Positions 9,836 to 19,331 are shown, counted from the first letter of the stretch. The stretch: 38,071 nucleotides of DNA from Bacteroidota bacterium (GCA_030605195.1 JAUWBB010000004.1:1-38071), one strand, 5' to 3'. Translations and numbers: made by a program. Notes: a model not told the origin generated them from the sequence alone.

Positions 9836-9900
9836 AATTCTTTTGCCAAACAGGATAAAAAATATACATTTGGGGTTATTATTTTCAAACCAAAAACACG

Positions 9901-10779
9901 ATGAGCATATTAGTTAATAAAGATTCCAAAGTATTGGTACAGGGGTTTACCGGTAGTGAAGGGACGTTTCATGCCTCCCAGATGATTGAGTATGGAACCC
10001 ATGTTGTAGGCGGTGTTACACCAGGTAAAGGCGGACAAACCCATCTTGACAAGCCGGTTTTTAATACCGTTGAAGAAGCCGTGAGAAAAACCGGAGCTAA
10101 TGTTTCCGTAGTTTTTGTTCCACCCGCATTTGCAGCCGATGCCATTATGGAAGCAGCCGATGCAGGAATAAAAGTCATTATTACCATTACCGAAGGTATT
10201 CCCACAAGCGACATGGTAAAAGTAAATGAATACCTAAAGAATAAAGATGTCCATATGGTCGGTCCGAATTGCCCGGGTGTGATCACTCCAGGTGAAGCCA
10301 AAGTGGGTATAATGCCAGGATTTATACATAAAAAAGGCAGCATTGGTATCGTTTCCCGTTCCGGCACTCTTACATATGAGGCCGTTGATCAGATAACAAA
10401 AGCCGGACTGGGACAGTCAACCTGTATTGGTGTTGGAGGTGATCCCATTATCGGAACATCTATCCTGAAAGCTATTCAATTATTTATGAAAGATCCTGAA
10501 ACCGAAGGAATTATAATGATTGGAGAAATTGGCGGGAACATGGAAGCAGATGCTGCAAACTGGATCAGGGAAAATGGTACAAAACCGGTAGTTGGGTTTG
10601 TTGCCGGTATGACCGCACCAAAGGGACGCAGAATGGGACACGCAGGTGCAATAATCGGAGGAAAGGATGATACTGCAGCAGCAAAAATTAAAATCATGCA
10701 GGAATGTGGTATCCATGTTGTAGAATCTCCAGCAGACATCGGAAAAAGGATGAAGGAGGTTTTATATCAGAACAAATAA
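9901..10779 (+). CDS. sucD: Succinate--CoA ligase subunit alpha
   Basis: [52 protein letters not shown]. Confidence 0.97.
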   Translation: MSILVNKDSKVLVQGFTGSEGTFHASQMIEYGTHVVGGVTPGKGGQTHLDKPVFNTVEEAVRKTGANVSVVFVPPAFAADAIMEAADAGIKVIITITEGIPTSDMVKVNEYLKNKDVHMVGPNCPGVITPGEAKVGIMPGFIHKKGSIGIVSRSGTLTYEAVDQITKAGLGQSTCIGVGGDPIIGTSILKAIQLFMKDPETEGIIMIGEIGGNMEADAANWIRENGTKPVVGFVAGMTAPKGRRMGHAGAIIGGKDDTAAAKIKIMQECGIHVVESPADIGKRMKEVLYQNK

Positions 10780-10844
10780 ATTATCGGATACATATTATTC
10801 CTAACGAGACACTACTGCAAATAAATTGTAAAATGAGCTAAAAT

Positions 10845-11095
10845 GAAGAGGAAGTTAAAAGTGAACTAAAGTTATAAGTGAGCTAAAGTTGAGAAGAAGT
10901 TATAAGTGAGCTAAAGTTGAGAGTTATGGAGACAATTTACAGATATAATTCCAGTTATTTCTTCATTTAGTCACTTAAAACTTTAGACACTTCTTTATTT
11001 AGTCACTTTCAACTTTAGTCACTTTAGGCACTTCTTTTTTTAGGCACTTTAGGCATTTTACATTTTAGGCATTATTTTTTTAGGCATTTCAAAAG
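10845..11095. repeat. Degenerate simple repeats, 'agtgagctaaagttgaga' then 'tttag(t/g)cactt'
   Basis: Two ATAAGTGAGCTAAAGTTGAGA units, then about 10 (T)TTAGGCACTT / TTTAGTCACTT units in near-inverse orientation. Confidence 0.7.
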
Positions 11096-11137
11096 CCTTG
11101 ATAACACACCAGGGATTAATTCTAAAAAAATCTTACT

Positions 11138-11884
11138 ATGAAACTACTCGAAGGAAAAACAGCTTTAATTACAGGAGCTGCCCGTGGAATCGGAAAAGCC
11201 ATTGCCCTGAAATTTGCAGGTGAAGGTGCCAGTATTGCTTTTACTGACCTGTTCGACAACGACGATTTCCGAAATACCCTTAAAGAACTGGAAGCCAGAG
11301 GTGTGAAAGCAAAAGGCTATACATCCGATGCCAGCAAATTGGATCAAACCCAGGAGGTGGTCAACCGGATCGCTGTAGATTTTGGTCAGATAGATATTTT
11401 GGTAAACAATGCAGGTATAACAAGAGATACTTTATTAATGCGGATGACTGAGGACCAATGGGATGCAGTTATTACCGTTAACCTGAAATCAGTATTTAAT
11501 TTCACCAAGTGTGTTCAGACAATCATGCTAAAACAACGCTCAGGGACAATAGTCAATATCAGTTCTGTGGTTGGTGTTAGTGGAAATGCCGGTCAATCGA
11601 ACTATGCCGCATCAAAGGCAGGAATTATCGGATTTACAAAATCGGTTGCAAGAGAAATTGGAGCAAGGAATATACGTTGTAATGCGATCGCCCCGGGGTT
11701 TATTTTGACCGATATGACCGAAAAGATACCTGAAGAGTTACGAAAGGCATGGATTGAACAAATACCATTGAAGAGAGGAGGTACACCGGAAGATGTGGCT
11801 AACACTGCCCTGTACCTGGCCTCTGACCTTTCTTCCTATGTAAGCGGACAGGTCATCAATGTTTGCGGAGCTATGAAAACCTGA
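11138..11884 (+). CDS. fabG: 3-oxoacyl-[ACP] reductase (SDR family)
   Basis: TGAARGIGKAIA, NNAGITRDTLLMRM, SSVVGVSGNAGQSNYAASKAG, C-term SGQVINVCGAMKT. Confidence 0.95.
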   Translation: MKLLEGKTALITGAARGIGKAIALKFAGEGASIAFTDLFDNDDFRNTLKELEARGVKAKGYTSDASKLDQTQEVVNRIAVDFGQIDILVNNAGITRDTLLMRMTEDQWDAVITVNLKSVFNFTKCVQTIMLKQRSGTIVNISSVVGVSGNAGQSNYAASKAGIIGFTKSVAREIGARNIRCNAIAPGFILTDMTEKIPEELRKAWIEQIPLKRGGTPEDVANTALYLASDLSSYVSGQVINVCGAMKT

Positions 11885-12090
11885 TCGCTGTCTTACAAAT
11901 CATTGAATTAATTGGCACAAGTGAGACATCCTTGGTGTATGCTGCCAAAAATGCCATTGAACTGGCAAGTAAATCTCTCGAAGACCTGAGAATAGCTGAA
12001 GTTATTTCTCAGGATATGAAAATTGAAGACGGTAAAATTGTTTCATACCGTACTAAAATATGTGTATCCTTTAAATTCCGAAAGGAATAA
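11881..12090 (+). CDS. Dodecin-family flavin-binding protein, non-ATG start
   Basis: IIELIGTSETS..AAKNAIELASKSLEDLRIAEVISQDMKIEDGKIVSYRTKICVSFKF. No in-frame ATG; candidate CTG at 11881 overlaps the fabG TGA, or TTG at 11863. Confidence 0.82.
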   Translation: MIAVLQIIELIGTSETSLVYAAKNAIELASKSLEDLRIAEVISQDMKIEDGKIVSYRTKICVSFKFRKE

Positions 12091-12109
12091 AACTTAAACT
12101 TTTTCAGTC

Positions 12110-12574
12110 ATGATTGTAAAAAAGTTAAAAGAATTCCTCGATAAACATGGGATTGAATATTTCACCATTAGTCATTCGAAAGCCTATTCAGCACAAAAAA
12201 TTGCTGCTGCATGTCATATACCCGGAAAAGAACTGGCAAAAACAGTGATGATAAAGATTGACGGGGAAATGGCAATGGCTATACTGCCCGCTTCGTACAG
12301 GGTTGATTTTGAACTTTTAAGAGGCGCTATTGGAGCAGGAAAGATTAAGCTGGCAAAGGAACAGGAATTCCAGGATATCTTTCCAAACTGTGAGATAGGT
12401 GCCATGCCACCATTTGGCAATTTATGGAACCTCCCTGTTTATGTTGCAGAAAGTCTTACCGAAAATGAGGAAATTGCCTTTAACGGCGGGTCTCATACCG
12501 AACTGATCCGGATGAGTTTGAGTGACTATATGAAACTTGTAAACCCCGATATTGTAAAATATTCATTGCAGTAG
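12110..12574 (+). CDS. YbaK/EbsC (aminoacyl-tRNA deacylase-like) protein
   Basis: KAYSAQKIAAACHIPGKELAKTVMIKIDGEMAMAILPASYRVD; GAMPPFG; NGGSHTELIRMSLSDYMKLV. Confidence 0.85.
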   Translation: MIVKKLKEFLDKHGIEYFTISHSKAYSAQKIAAACHIPGKELAKTVMIKIDGEMAMAILPASYRVDFELLRGAIGAGKIKLAKEQEFQDIFPNCEIGAMPPFGNLWNLPVYVAESLTENEEIAFNGGSHTELIRMSLSDYMKLVNPDIVKYSLQ

Positions 12575-12579
12575 AACCG

Positions 12580-12928
12580 ATGAGCAGGGCAAAGCGTTGG
12601 GTCTTTTTAACCGTTATTGCAGGATTATTCTTTTTAATCTAGTACGTCAAAGATAGTTATTGACATACCAAAACCTTCTGATATTGATATACCCGAAAAA
12701 ATTAAAAAATTAGCATTTGTCAAATACAGATTAGGCGATGATTCAACTCATGTAACCAACGTTATTAGAGAAATGATATCGGGAGAAGGAGCAATGGTTG
12801 AAAAGATAGCTATCGATAATGCGATGAATGGTTTTCGGGGAAAAATGAAGGAACATAGTCACTTCTCGATAACCGGTCTTGAAGAACTCCTTGAGAACCG
12901 TTTGTCAAACCAGCGAAAGCAGGATTAA
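12580..12928 (+). pseudogene. Frameshifted, truncated lipoprotein paralogue (DUF6340-like N-terminus)
   Basis: MSRAKRWVFLTVIAGLFFLI* then, in another frame, SSTSKIVIDIPKPSDIDIPEKIKKLAFVKYRLGDD...LENRLSNQRKQD*; layout resembles the N-terminus of the next gene. Confidence 0.6.
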
Positions 12929-13053
12929 CGCATATTTTTTTATCTTAATACCTGTATAAACCAAAAATATCAAATAACAATCTCCAAATTACAAAATTAT
13001 CGCTAGCATGTTATCCATAAGGGCCCTTTTAATAGCCTAACAGAAAGATTCCG

Positions 13054-14103
13054 ATGAGATTATTTCATTCAGGATGGATACTTATTATACTGTTTTTCTG
13101 TCTGTTAAGTACAGCATGTCAAACCACATCCATCATTAAAATACAAATACTTGAGTCCCCTGAAGTATCCTTGCCTCGTGATATTCATGAAATCACCATA
13201 ATCAACAGTAGCCTGAAAACAAACCTTGTCACTCAAAATCAGGATTCAGACAGACCTCTGCCACCAAACAATTCACCTCACCATACTAAGGTCACACACA
13301 CTTGCATTCAGGGTTTATCCGATCTGTTGATTACCTCACCCTTTATCGACACTGTATTTTACGATTCCCTGTTATATGATTTTGGTTTAAGTAACGATTC
13401 AACGGGAAAACCATTACCGCTTGACTGGCAGGATGTTGAATGGGTTTGTGATAAAACCAACACTGAGTTATTGATTTCACTTGAAGATTACGACTGTTCA
13501 GACACCATTTCTCAGGATATTCAATATAGTTTTTTTCACCTTTTTGAAGATGATATTATTAATAGATATTATGTTGCATATTTAAATGTAAGCCCCAAAG
13601 CATTCTGGAGGACATATGATTTAACAAATAAGAAGATTATTGATGAATATCTTTATATAGATACGATTCAGTGGGAGAGGTCAGACAATAAATCATCAAA
13701 GGCACTGAAACAGTTACCTGAAAAAGATAACGCGATACTGGAAGCGGCTTACTGGGCAGGATACGGCTACGGTAAAAGAATTGTTCCATCCTGGCTGGAT
13801 GTTGACCGGTTTTATTATAAGTCGGGTAGTAAGGAAATAAAACAGGCTGGTAAGGAAGTCTTGAAGGATAACTGGACTGGTGCGGTGCAAATATGGAAAA
13901 AACTTGCATATGGGGAGAAAAAAAGCCTGGCAGCGAAAGCATCTCTTAACATGGCCCTGGCATCTGAAGTTGAAGATCAGCTAGAAATAGCCCTGGAATG
14001 GGCTGCAAAATCCTACCTTATGTTTAAAAGATCAAGCAGCAAAGAATACCTCTTACTTTTGCAGGATAGAGTAAAAGTAAAAAGGAAATTACTCAGCAGA
14101 TAA
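13054..14103 (+). CDS. Lipoprotein, DUF6340-like
   Basis: Signal peptide with lipobox LLSTACQTT; IHEITIINSSLK; AAYWAGYGYGKRIVPSW. Confidence 0.7.
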   Translation: MRLFHSGWILIILFFCLLSTACQTTSIIKIQILESPEVSLPRDIHEITIINSSLKTNLVTQNQDSDRPLPPNNSPHHTKVTHTCIQGLSDLLITSPFIDTVFYDSLLYDFGLSNDSTGKPLPLDWQDVEWVCDKTNTELLISLEDYDCSDTISQDIQYSFFHLFEDDIINRYYVAYLNVSPKAFWRTYDLTNKKIIDEYLYIDTIQWERSDNKSSKALKQLPEKDNAILEAAYWAGYGYGKRIVPSWLDVDRFYYKSGSKEIKQAGKEVLKDNWTGAVQIWKKLAYGEKKSLAAKASLNMALASEVEDQLEIALEWAAKSYLMFKRSSSKEYLLLLQDRVKVKRKLLSR

Positions 14104-14331
14104 TCCTACTAAAATATTATTTTTGCACCTTTGTTATTAATGATTAACTCTGAATTATTTATTCTATAATAATACCCAAATTCCCAATAACCCAATTGGG
14201 ACTTGATTCTTGGAATTTATTTAGAAATTAGGTCAATTAGGTTAATTAGATTAATTAAATTTCTGTTTAATATTTAGTTATTACCATATTAATTAAGAAA
14301 CGCTCTACTAGGAATAATTTGAATTATAAAT

Positions 14332-15570
14332 ATGTTCACCACGGTATTTTATATCATTATCGCGATTTTAATTTTCGACTTCTTATTGGAAAGGCTCCTG
14401 AATTACCTGAATAGTACACGCTGGAGTAACGAATTGCCAAAAGAATTGCTTGGAATATACGATGTTGACCAATATAAGAAATCGCAGGGCTATTATTTTG
14501 AAAACCAGAAACTGGGACTTATTACCAGTATTTTGACATTCCTTATTCTCCTCTTATTGTTGTTTTTCGGAGGATTTTCAAAGGTGGATGGTTGGGCAAG
14601 GCTATTAAGCGGCAATTCAATTTTTATTGCCATCCTGTTTTTCGGGATACTTGGCTTTGCCATGGATATTCTTTCCACACCCTTTTCATTATACGATACA
14701 TTTGTTATCGAAGAAAAATACGGATTCAATAAAACAACACTGAAAATCTTTTTCCTGGATAAAATAAAAGGCTGGTTTCTGGCAGCAATCATCGGAGGCG
14801 GGTTATTGGCATTGGTAGTCTGGTTTTATGAACAAACCACTAATATGTTTTGGATATATACATGGATACTGGTCAGTGTGTTCATGATATTTATGACAAT
14901 GTTTTACTCCACACTTATCGTTCCGATATTTAATAAACAAACACCTTTGGAAGAAGGAGAATTAAGGAATGCCATACAGGAATTCTGCAAGAAAGTTGAT
15001 TTTAAACTTGATAATTTATATGTAATTGACGGATCTAAACGGTCAACCAAGGCTAATGCATATTTCAGCGGGTTGGGTGCAAAAAAAAGAATTGTACTTT
15101 TTGATACATTGATTGAAGACCTGACACAAAATGAGATACTTGCCGTACTGGCTCATGAAATCGGGCATTATAAAAAGAAACACACCAGGACAGGCATTAT
15201 TATTTCCATTTTACAAACGGGCTTAACTCTGTTTATTCTTTCGCTGTTTATTGGAAATCCGAAACTATCCGGGGCACTGGGTTCCGGTATCCCAAGCTTT
15301 CACCTGGGATTAATAGCATTCGGCATTCTTTACAGCCCGATATCCACTGTTATTGGTCTTGGTATGAATTTTTTTTCAAGGAAAAATGAATTTCAAGCCG
15401 ATAATTTTGCTAAATTTAATTTCAGTGGAGAAGATCTGTCATCGGCTCTGAAGAAATTATCAGTTAAGAATTTAAGTAACCTTACCCCTCATCCGGCATT
15501 CGTTTTTTTTCATTATTCGCACCCGCCATTGCTGAAGCGATTGAAACGATTGAAGGAAAATGAGAATTAG
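14332..15570 (+). CDS. M48 (Ste24/CAAX protease-like) metallopeptidase
   Basis: VLAHEIGHYKKKH zinc motif; multiple transmembrane segments; NEFQADNFA downstream Glu. Confidence 0.93.
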   Translation: MFTTVFYIIIAILIFDFLLERLLNYLNSTRWSNELPKELLGIYDVDQYKKSQGYYFENQKLGLITSILTFLILLLLLFFGGFSKVDGWARLLSGNSIFIAILFFGILGFAMDILSTPFSLYDTFVIEEKYGFNKTTLKIFFLDKIKGWFLAAIIGGGLLALVVWFYEQTTNMFWIYTWILVSVFMIFMTMFYSTLIVPIFNKQTPLEEGELRNAIQEFCKKVDFKLDNLYVIDGSKRSTKANAYFSGLGAKKRIVLFDTLIEDLTQNEILAVLAHEIGHYKKKHTRTGIIISILQTGLTLFILSLFIGNPKLSGALGSGIPSFHLGLIAFGILYSPISTVIGLGMNFFSRKNEFQADNFAKFNFSGEDLSSALKKLSVKNLSNLTPHPAFVFFHYSHPPLLKRLKRLKENEN

Positions 15571-15671
15571 GTAAATAGTTAGAAGCTAAATGTTATTGGT
15601 TTTTGTTTATAGATGCTTCTTTTAAGTTGTTTTGTAATTAGTCATTGTTGAAATGAATGACAAAGAATGAC

Positions 15672-15697
15672 ACTCGTCCCGTCTGGGCGGGACGAGT
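15672..15697. repeat. Perfect hairpin ACTCGTCCCG-tctggg-CGGGACGAGT
   Basis: 10-bp perfect stem, 6-nt loop; between the M48 gene and tRNA-Thr. Confidence 0.6.
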
Positions 15698-15760
15698 AAA
15701 ATTACGTGAAGCGAAGCGAACTAATTACAATAAATAACGCATGCGCAGCATGCAATTATT

Positions 15761-15833
15761 GCCTCCTTAGCTCAGTTGGTAGAGCAGCTCATTCGTAATG
15801 AGCAGGTCGTCGGTTCAAGTCCGATGGGAGGCT
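15761..15833 (+). tRNA. tRNA-Thr (anticodon CGT)
   Basis: GCCTCCT/GGGAGGC acceptor, D-arm TAGCTCAGTTGGTAGAGC, anticodon arm GCTCA-TTCGTAA-TGAGC, T-arm GTCGGTTCAAGTCCGAT. Confidence 0.95.
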
Positions 15834-16006
15834 CTAAAAGATTTATGATTTGTGATTTAAGATTTATTGAGTTGCAGTAGCAGGAAGAAGTCTCCAGTCA
15901 ACAGTCTCCAGTCTTCAGTCAACAGTCTACAACTGAACTGAAAACTATAACCATTCTGTGAGCTTTGCGAACAGAATGTCTCACGAGCGGGATTGAGCGA
16001 AGGATA

Positions 16007-16098
16007 GTGGGAGCGAGTAAACCAAAAACCATTTAATGTAGAGCCGAATTGTATTCGGCTGAAAATAGACCTGCCAGTGTCCGGAGGACCTGGCAGAG
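16007..16098. repeat. Dispersed intergenic repeat, copy 2
   Basis: GTGGGAGCGAGTAAACC...TAGAGCCGAATTGTATTCGGCT...AGACCTGCCAGTGTCCGGAGGACCTGG; cf. 2559-2640. Confidence 0.7.
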
Positions 16099-16133
16099 TC
16101 TGAAAATTCTTCTTATTTTTGTCGTATTATTTT

Positions 16134-16186
16134 GCGGGAGTAGCTCAGTGGTAGAGCATCAGCTTCCCAAGCTGAGGGTCGCGGGT
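16134..16186 (+). pseudogene. Truncated tRNA-Gly (CCC): acceptor 5' strand, D-arm and anticodon arm present; T-arm and 3' acceptor missing
   Basis: GCGGGAGTAGCTCAGTGGTAGAGCATCAGCTTCCCAAGCTGAGGGTCGCGGGT, then an unrelated hairpin; no matching CTCCCGC follows. Confidence 0.8.
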
Positions 16187-16245
16187 CTTGACGAATTTCT
16201 TTTGTTGGAGAAATTGTCAGGATGCTGACCGCAAGCGTCAGCATT
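16186..16245. repeat. Two consecutive hairpins abutting the tRNA-Gly truncation
   Basis: TCTTGACGAATTTCT-tttgttgg-AGAAATTGTCAGGA (16186-16222) and GATGCTGAC-cgcaagc-GTCAGCATT (16221-16245). Confidence 0.7.
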
Positions 16246-16270
16246 CGATCATTGAAATAAGAAGTTATTA

Positions 16271-16343
16271 GCGGCAGTAGCTCAGCAGGTAGAGCGTCAG
16301 CTTCCCAAGCTGAAGGTCGCCGGTTCGAAACCGGTTTGCCGCT
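16271..16343 (+). tRNA. tRNA-Gly (anticodon CCC)
   Basis: GCGGCAG/TTGCCGC acceptor, TCAGC-TTCCCAA-GCTGA anticodon arm, CCGGTTCGAAACCGG T-arm. Confidence 0.93.
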
Positions 16344-16347
16344 CAAA

Positions 16348-17586
16348 ATGAAAGCCGAAATAATCTCAATAGGCGATGAACTGCTTATTGGCCAAACCAT
16401 CAACACCAATGCTGCCTGGATGGGGCAGGAGCTGAATAAAATAGGTGTTCACGTATATCAGATCATTTCCATTTCCGATACAAAAGATCATATTATCAAA
16501 GCATTGGATGAAGCCAAATGCAGAACTGATCTGATCCTGTTGACAGGTGGTCTGGGCCCTACGCGCGATGATATCACAAAGCATACCCTCGCAGCATACT
16601 TTAGTTCGAAACTTATTTTTAACCAGGAAGTGTTTGAAAATATAAAAAGTTTCCTGTCAGGCCGATCCATTCCAATCAATGAATTTAATCGCGAACAGGC
16701 AGAAGTACCGGAGAATGCAAAGATATTTCAAAACAAAAACGGCACAGCACCGGGGTTGTGGTTTGAAACCGATGGCAGGATTATTGTCTCCATGCCCGGT
16801 GTGCCGCACGAAATGAAAGCCTTAATGAAAGAACAAATACTCCCTGCAATTTCTGCCTTTTTCATAACACCGGTTATCCTTCATAAGACCATTCTTACAT
16901 TTGGAACGTATGAAGCACGACTGGCTGAGATACTCACAGATTTCGAACAATCCTTACCGGAAGCCTTTAGTCTCGCCTATTTACCGAAAGACGGAGTAAT
17001 CAAATTACGTCTGACAGCAAAAGGAACAAATAAAACAGCGTTAACAAAACGCATGGAACATACCATTAGCGAACTGTACCGGATTATCCCTGAATACATT
17101 TTTGGTACAGGTGAAGATACACTGGAACAAATTATCGGGAATCTCCTTAAACACCAAGGCAGTACCTTATCAACAGCCGAAAGCTGTACAGGTGGTCGTA
17201 TAGCACATTTAATTACATCTCTCCCGGGAAGTTCAAATTATTACATAGGATCAATTATAGCCTATTCGAACAGGATTAAGGAAAAAATATTAAATGTGGA
17301 TCCGTCATTGATCAATAACCATGGCGCTGTAAGCAGGGAAGTTGTTGAAGCAATGGCACAGGGTGTACGTCAATATTTCAATACCGATTATGCCGTTGCC
17401 ACTTCAGGAATTGCAGGACCGGATGGAGGAACAATAGAAAAACCAGTTGGAACGACCTGGATCGCAGCAACAAAGCATCAAAAAATCATTTCGAAAAAAT
17501 TTCTTTTGGGTAACAACAGAAACAGGAATGTCAGAAGAGCTTCCCTCACATCACTAAATATGCTCCGGAAACTGATTCAGATGTAA
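16348..17586 (+). CDS. cinA: CinA-family competence/damage-inducible / nicotinamide-nucleotide amidohydrolase protein
   Basis: MKAEIISIGDELLIGQTINTNAAWMG; LLTGGLGPTRDDITK; C-terminal STAESCTGGRIAHLITSLPGSS, ATSGIAGPDGGT. Start trimmed to ATG at 16348. Confidence 0.95.
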   Translation: MKAEIISIGDELLIGQTINTNAAWMGQELNKIGVHVYQIISISDTKDHIIKALDEAKCRTDLILLTGGLGPTRDDITKHTLAAYFSSKLIFNQEVFENIKSFLSGRSIPINEFNREQAEVPENAKIFQNKNGTAPGLWFETDGRIIVSMPGVPHEMKALMKEQILPAISAFFITPVILHKTILTFGTYEARLAEILTDFEQSLPEAFSLAYLPKDGVIKLRLTAKGTNKTALTKRMEHTISELYRIIPEYIFGTGEDTLEQIIGNLLKHQGSTLSTAESCTGGRIAHLITSLPGSSNYYIGSIIAYSNRIKEKILNVDPSLINNHGAVSREVVEAMAQGVRQYFNTDYAVATSGIAGPDGGTIEKPVGTTWIAATKHQKIISKKFLLGNNRNRNVRRASLTSLNMLRKLIQM

Positions 17587-17602
17587 AAAATTCTTCAATT
17601 TA

Positions 17603-17634
17603 TTTGATTAATTTAATAAAAATCACGTATTTTG
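17603..17634 (+). promoter_or_regulatory. Bacteroidota-type promoter for rpmB operon (putative)
   Basis: TTTG (17603-17606), 21-nt spacer, TATTTTG (17628-17634), close to the TTG/TAnnTTTG consensus. Confidence 0.4.
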
Positions 17635-17675
17635 CGCTCTGTTTCGAAAAAGTTGATTTTATTAATTAAGCAGAG

Positions 17676-17918
17676 ATGTCAAGAGTTTGTCAGGTTACAG
17701 GAAAAAGCGTAATGGTTGGAAATAATGTTTCCCACTCCAAAAGAAGAACGAAAAGAAAATTTTATCCCAATTTGTCTACCAAGAAATTTTTTTTGCCGGA
17801 AGAGGATCGTTGGATTACGCTTAAGATTTCTGCTGCCGGAATAAGACTTATTAACAAAAAAGGTCTCAAAACCGTGTTAAAAGAGGCAAAAGAAAAGGGA
17901 TTTATCAAGAACTATTAA
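17676..17918 (+). CDS. rpmB: 50S ribosomal protein L28
   Basis: [33 protein letters not shown]. Confidence 0.97.
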   Translation: MSRVCQVTGKSVMVGNNVSHSKRRTKRKFYPNLSTKKFFLPEEDRWITLKISAAGIRLINKKGLKTVLKEAKEKGFIKNY

Positions 17919-17931
17919 TGATCTAAAAGCA

Positions 17932-18114
17932 ATGGCTAAGAAAGGCAACAGGATTCAAGTTATTTTAGAATGCACCGAACATAAGGAAAGTGGAAAGCCG
18001 GGTACATCAAGGTATATTACCACCAAAAATCGACAAAATACACCTGACCGGCTGGAAATGAAAAAATATAATCCAATTTTGAAAAAATATACCCTGCACA
18101 GGGAAATAAAATAA
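17932..18114 (+). CDS. rpmG: 50S ribosomal protein L33
   Basis: [48 protein letters not shown]. Confidence 0.95.
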   Translation: MAKKGNRIQVILECTEHKESGKPGTSRYITTKNRQNTPDRLEMKKYNPILKKYTLHREIK

Positions 18115-18123
18115 TGACCCATT

Positions 18124-18282
18124 ATGGCGAAGAAAGTTGTTGCAACACTGAAAATAGGTTCAGGTAAAGATTTTACCAAATGCATCAAAATGGTGAAATC
18201 AGAAAAAACCGGGGCTTACCTTTTTAAGGAAGAAATTGTTCATAACTCCCATATAAAAGACTTTTTTGAAAAAAAATCCTGA
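18124..18282 (+). CDS. Small DUF4295-like protein (52 aa), not in the ORF track
   Basis: MAKKVVATLKIGSGKDFTKCIKMVKSEKTGAYLFKEEIVHNSHIKDFFEKKS; position after rpmG is typical for Bacteroidota. Confidence 0.88.
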   Translation: MAKKVVATLKIGSGKDFTKCIKMVKSEKTGAYLFKEEIVHNSHIKDFFEKKS

Positions 18283-18306
18283 TAAGGATTAAAAATAACA
18301 GAGGAC

Positions 18307-18339
18307 AAAGCTTTCTTCTTTAAGAAGAGAGCTTTTTTA
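18307..18339 (+). terminator. Rho-independent-like terminator after DUF4295
   Basis: AAGCTTTCTTCTttaAGAAGAGAGCTTTTTT stem followed by T-tract. Confidence 0.65.
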
Positions 18340-18377
18340 TATTCTTAATATAACATCAGCCGAATAATTTTCACATC

Positions 18378-19331
18378 ATGTCTCCTTTCGGTATCTTCTC
18401 GAAAGAAAAAAAAGAAAACCTTAACAAAGGTCTTGAAAAAACCAAAGAAAGCCTGCTGAAAAAACTTTCAAGGGCTGTGGTTGGTAAATCGAAGGTTGAT
18501 GATGAAGTATTGGATAACCTCGAAGAGGTATTAATTACCTCCGATGTTGGAGTGGACACCACTTTAAAAATCATTGAACGGGTTGAAAACAGGGTTTCAA
18601 AAGACAAATACCTGAATACGGCGGAATTAAATACGATTTTAAAAGATGAAATTGCCGGTTTGCTTGAAGAAAACCAAAAAGGTGAAGAATTTGATTTTGC
18701 AGCCCCCCTTGAAAAAAAACCATTTATTATTATGGTAGTGGGAGTGAACGGAGTTGGTAAAACAACCACCATTGCCAAACTGGCACACCAGTATAAAAAA
18801 GCAGGCAAGAAAGTCTTTCTGGGAGCTGCCGATACGTTCCGGGCTGCTGCGGTAGATCAACTTCAGATATGGGCAAACAGGGCTGGGGTAGAGCTAATAA
18901 AACAAACCATGGGCTCCGATCCCGCCTCTGTTGCATATGACACCCTTAATTCAGCAAAATCGAAAAACATAGACGTAGTTATTGTAGATACAGCCGGCAG
19001 ATTACACAACAAGCAGTTCCTTATGAGGGAACTGACAAAAATCAAGATGGTGATGAAAAAAGTAATCCCCGATGCCCCTCATGAGGTTTTGCTGATACTC
19101 GACGGGTCGACAGGACAAAATGCCTTTGAACAGGCTAAACAATTTACTGCAGCCACTGAAGTAAACTCAATCGCCCTGACCAAACTCGACGGTACAGCCA
19201 AGGGCGGTGTGGTGATCGGTATATCAGACCAATTTAAAATACCGGTCAGGTATATTGGCATAGGAGAAAAACTTGACGATATTCAGGTGTTCAATAAAGC
19301 AGAATTTGTCGACTCCCTCTTTGCTTCATGA
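18378..19331 (+). CDS. ftsY: Signal recognition particle receptor FtsY
   Basis: GVNGVGKTTTIAKLA, GAADTFRAAAVDQL, DTAGRLHNK, TKLDGTAKGG. Confidence 0.97.
   Translation: MSPFGIFSKEKKENLNKGLEKTKESLLKKLSRAVVGKSKVDDEVLDNLEEVLITSDVGVDTTLKIIERVENRVSKDKYLNTAELNTILKDEIAGLLEENQKGEEFDFAAPLEKKPFIIMVVGVNGVGKTTTIAKLAHQYKKAGKKVFLGAADTFRAAAVDQLQIWANRAGVELIKQTMGSDPASVAYDTLNSAKSKNIDVVIVDTAGRLHNKQFLMRELTKIKMVMKKVIPDAPHEVLLILDGSTGQNAFEQAKQFTAATEVNSIALTKLDGTAKGGVVIGISDQFKIPVRYIGIGEKLDDIQVFNKAEFVDSLFAS

Noticed and set aside
9600-9869. 89-aa minus ORF over the 86-bp repeat (repeated GFGFPILGFRFMVYYQFCVPRTAEWLLITVFG)
   Set aside because: Repetition comes from the DNA tandem repeat; no domain or start-site support.
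9901-10779. Complete sucCD operon
   Set aside because: Only sucD is present; no sucC-like ORF adjacent on either side.
18371-18808. 145-aa minus ORF inside ftsY, and similar antisense ORFs in clpC, gyrA, sucD and the TPR gene
   Set aside because: Shadow ORFs of conserved genes without independent support.
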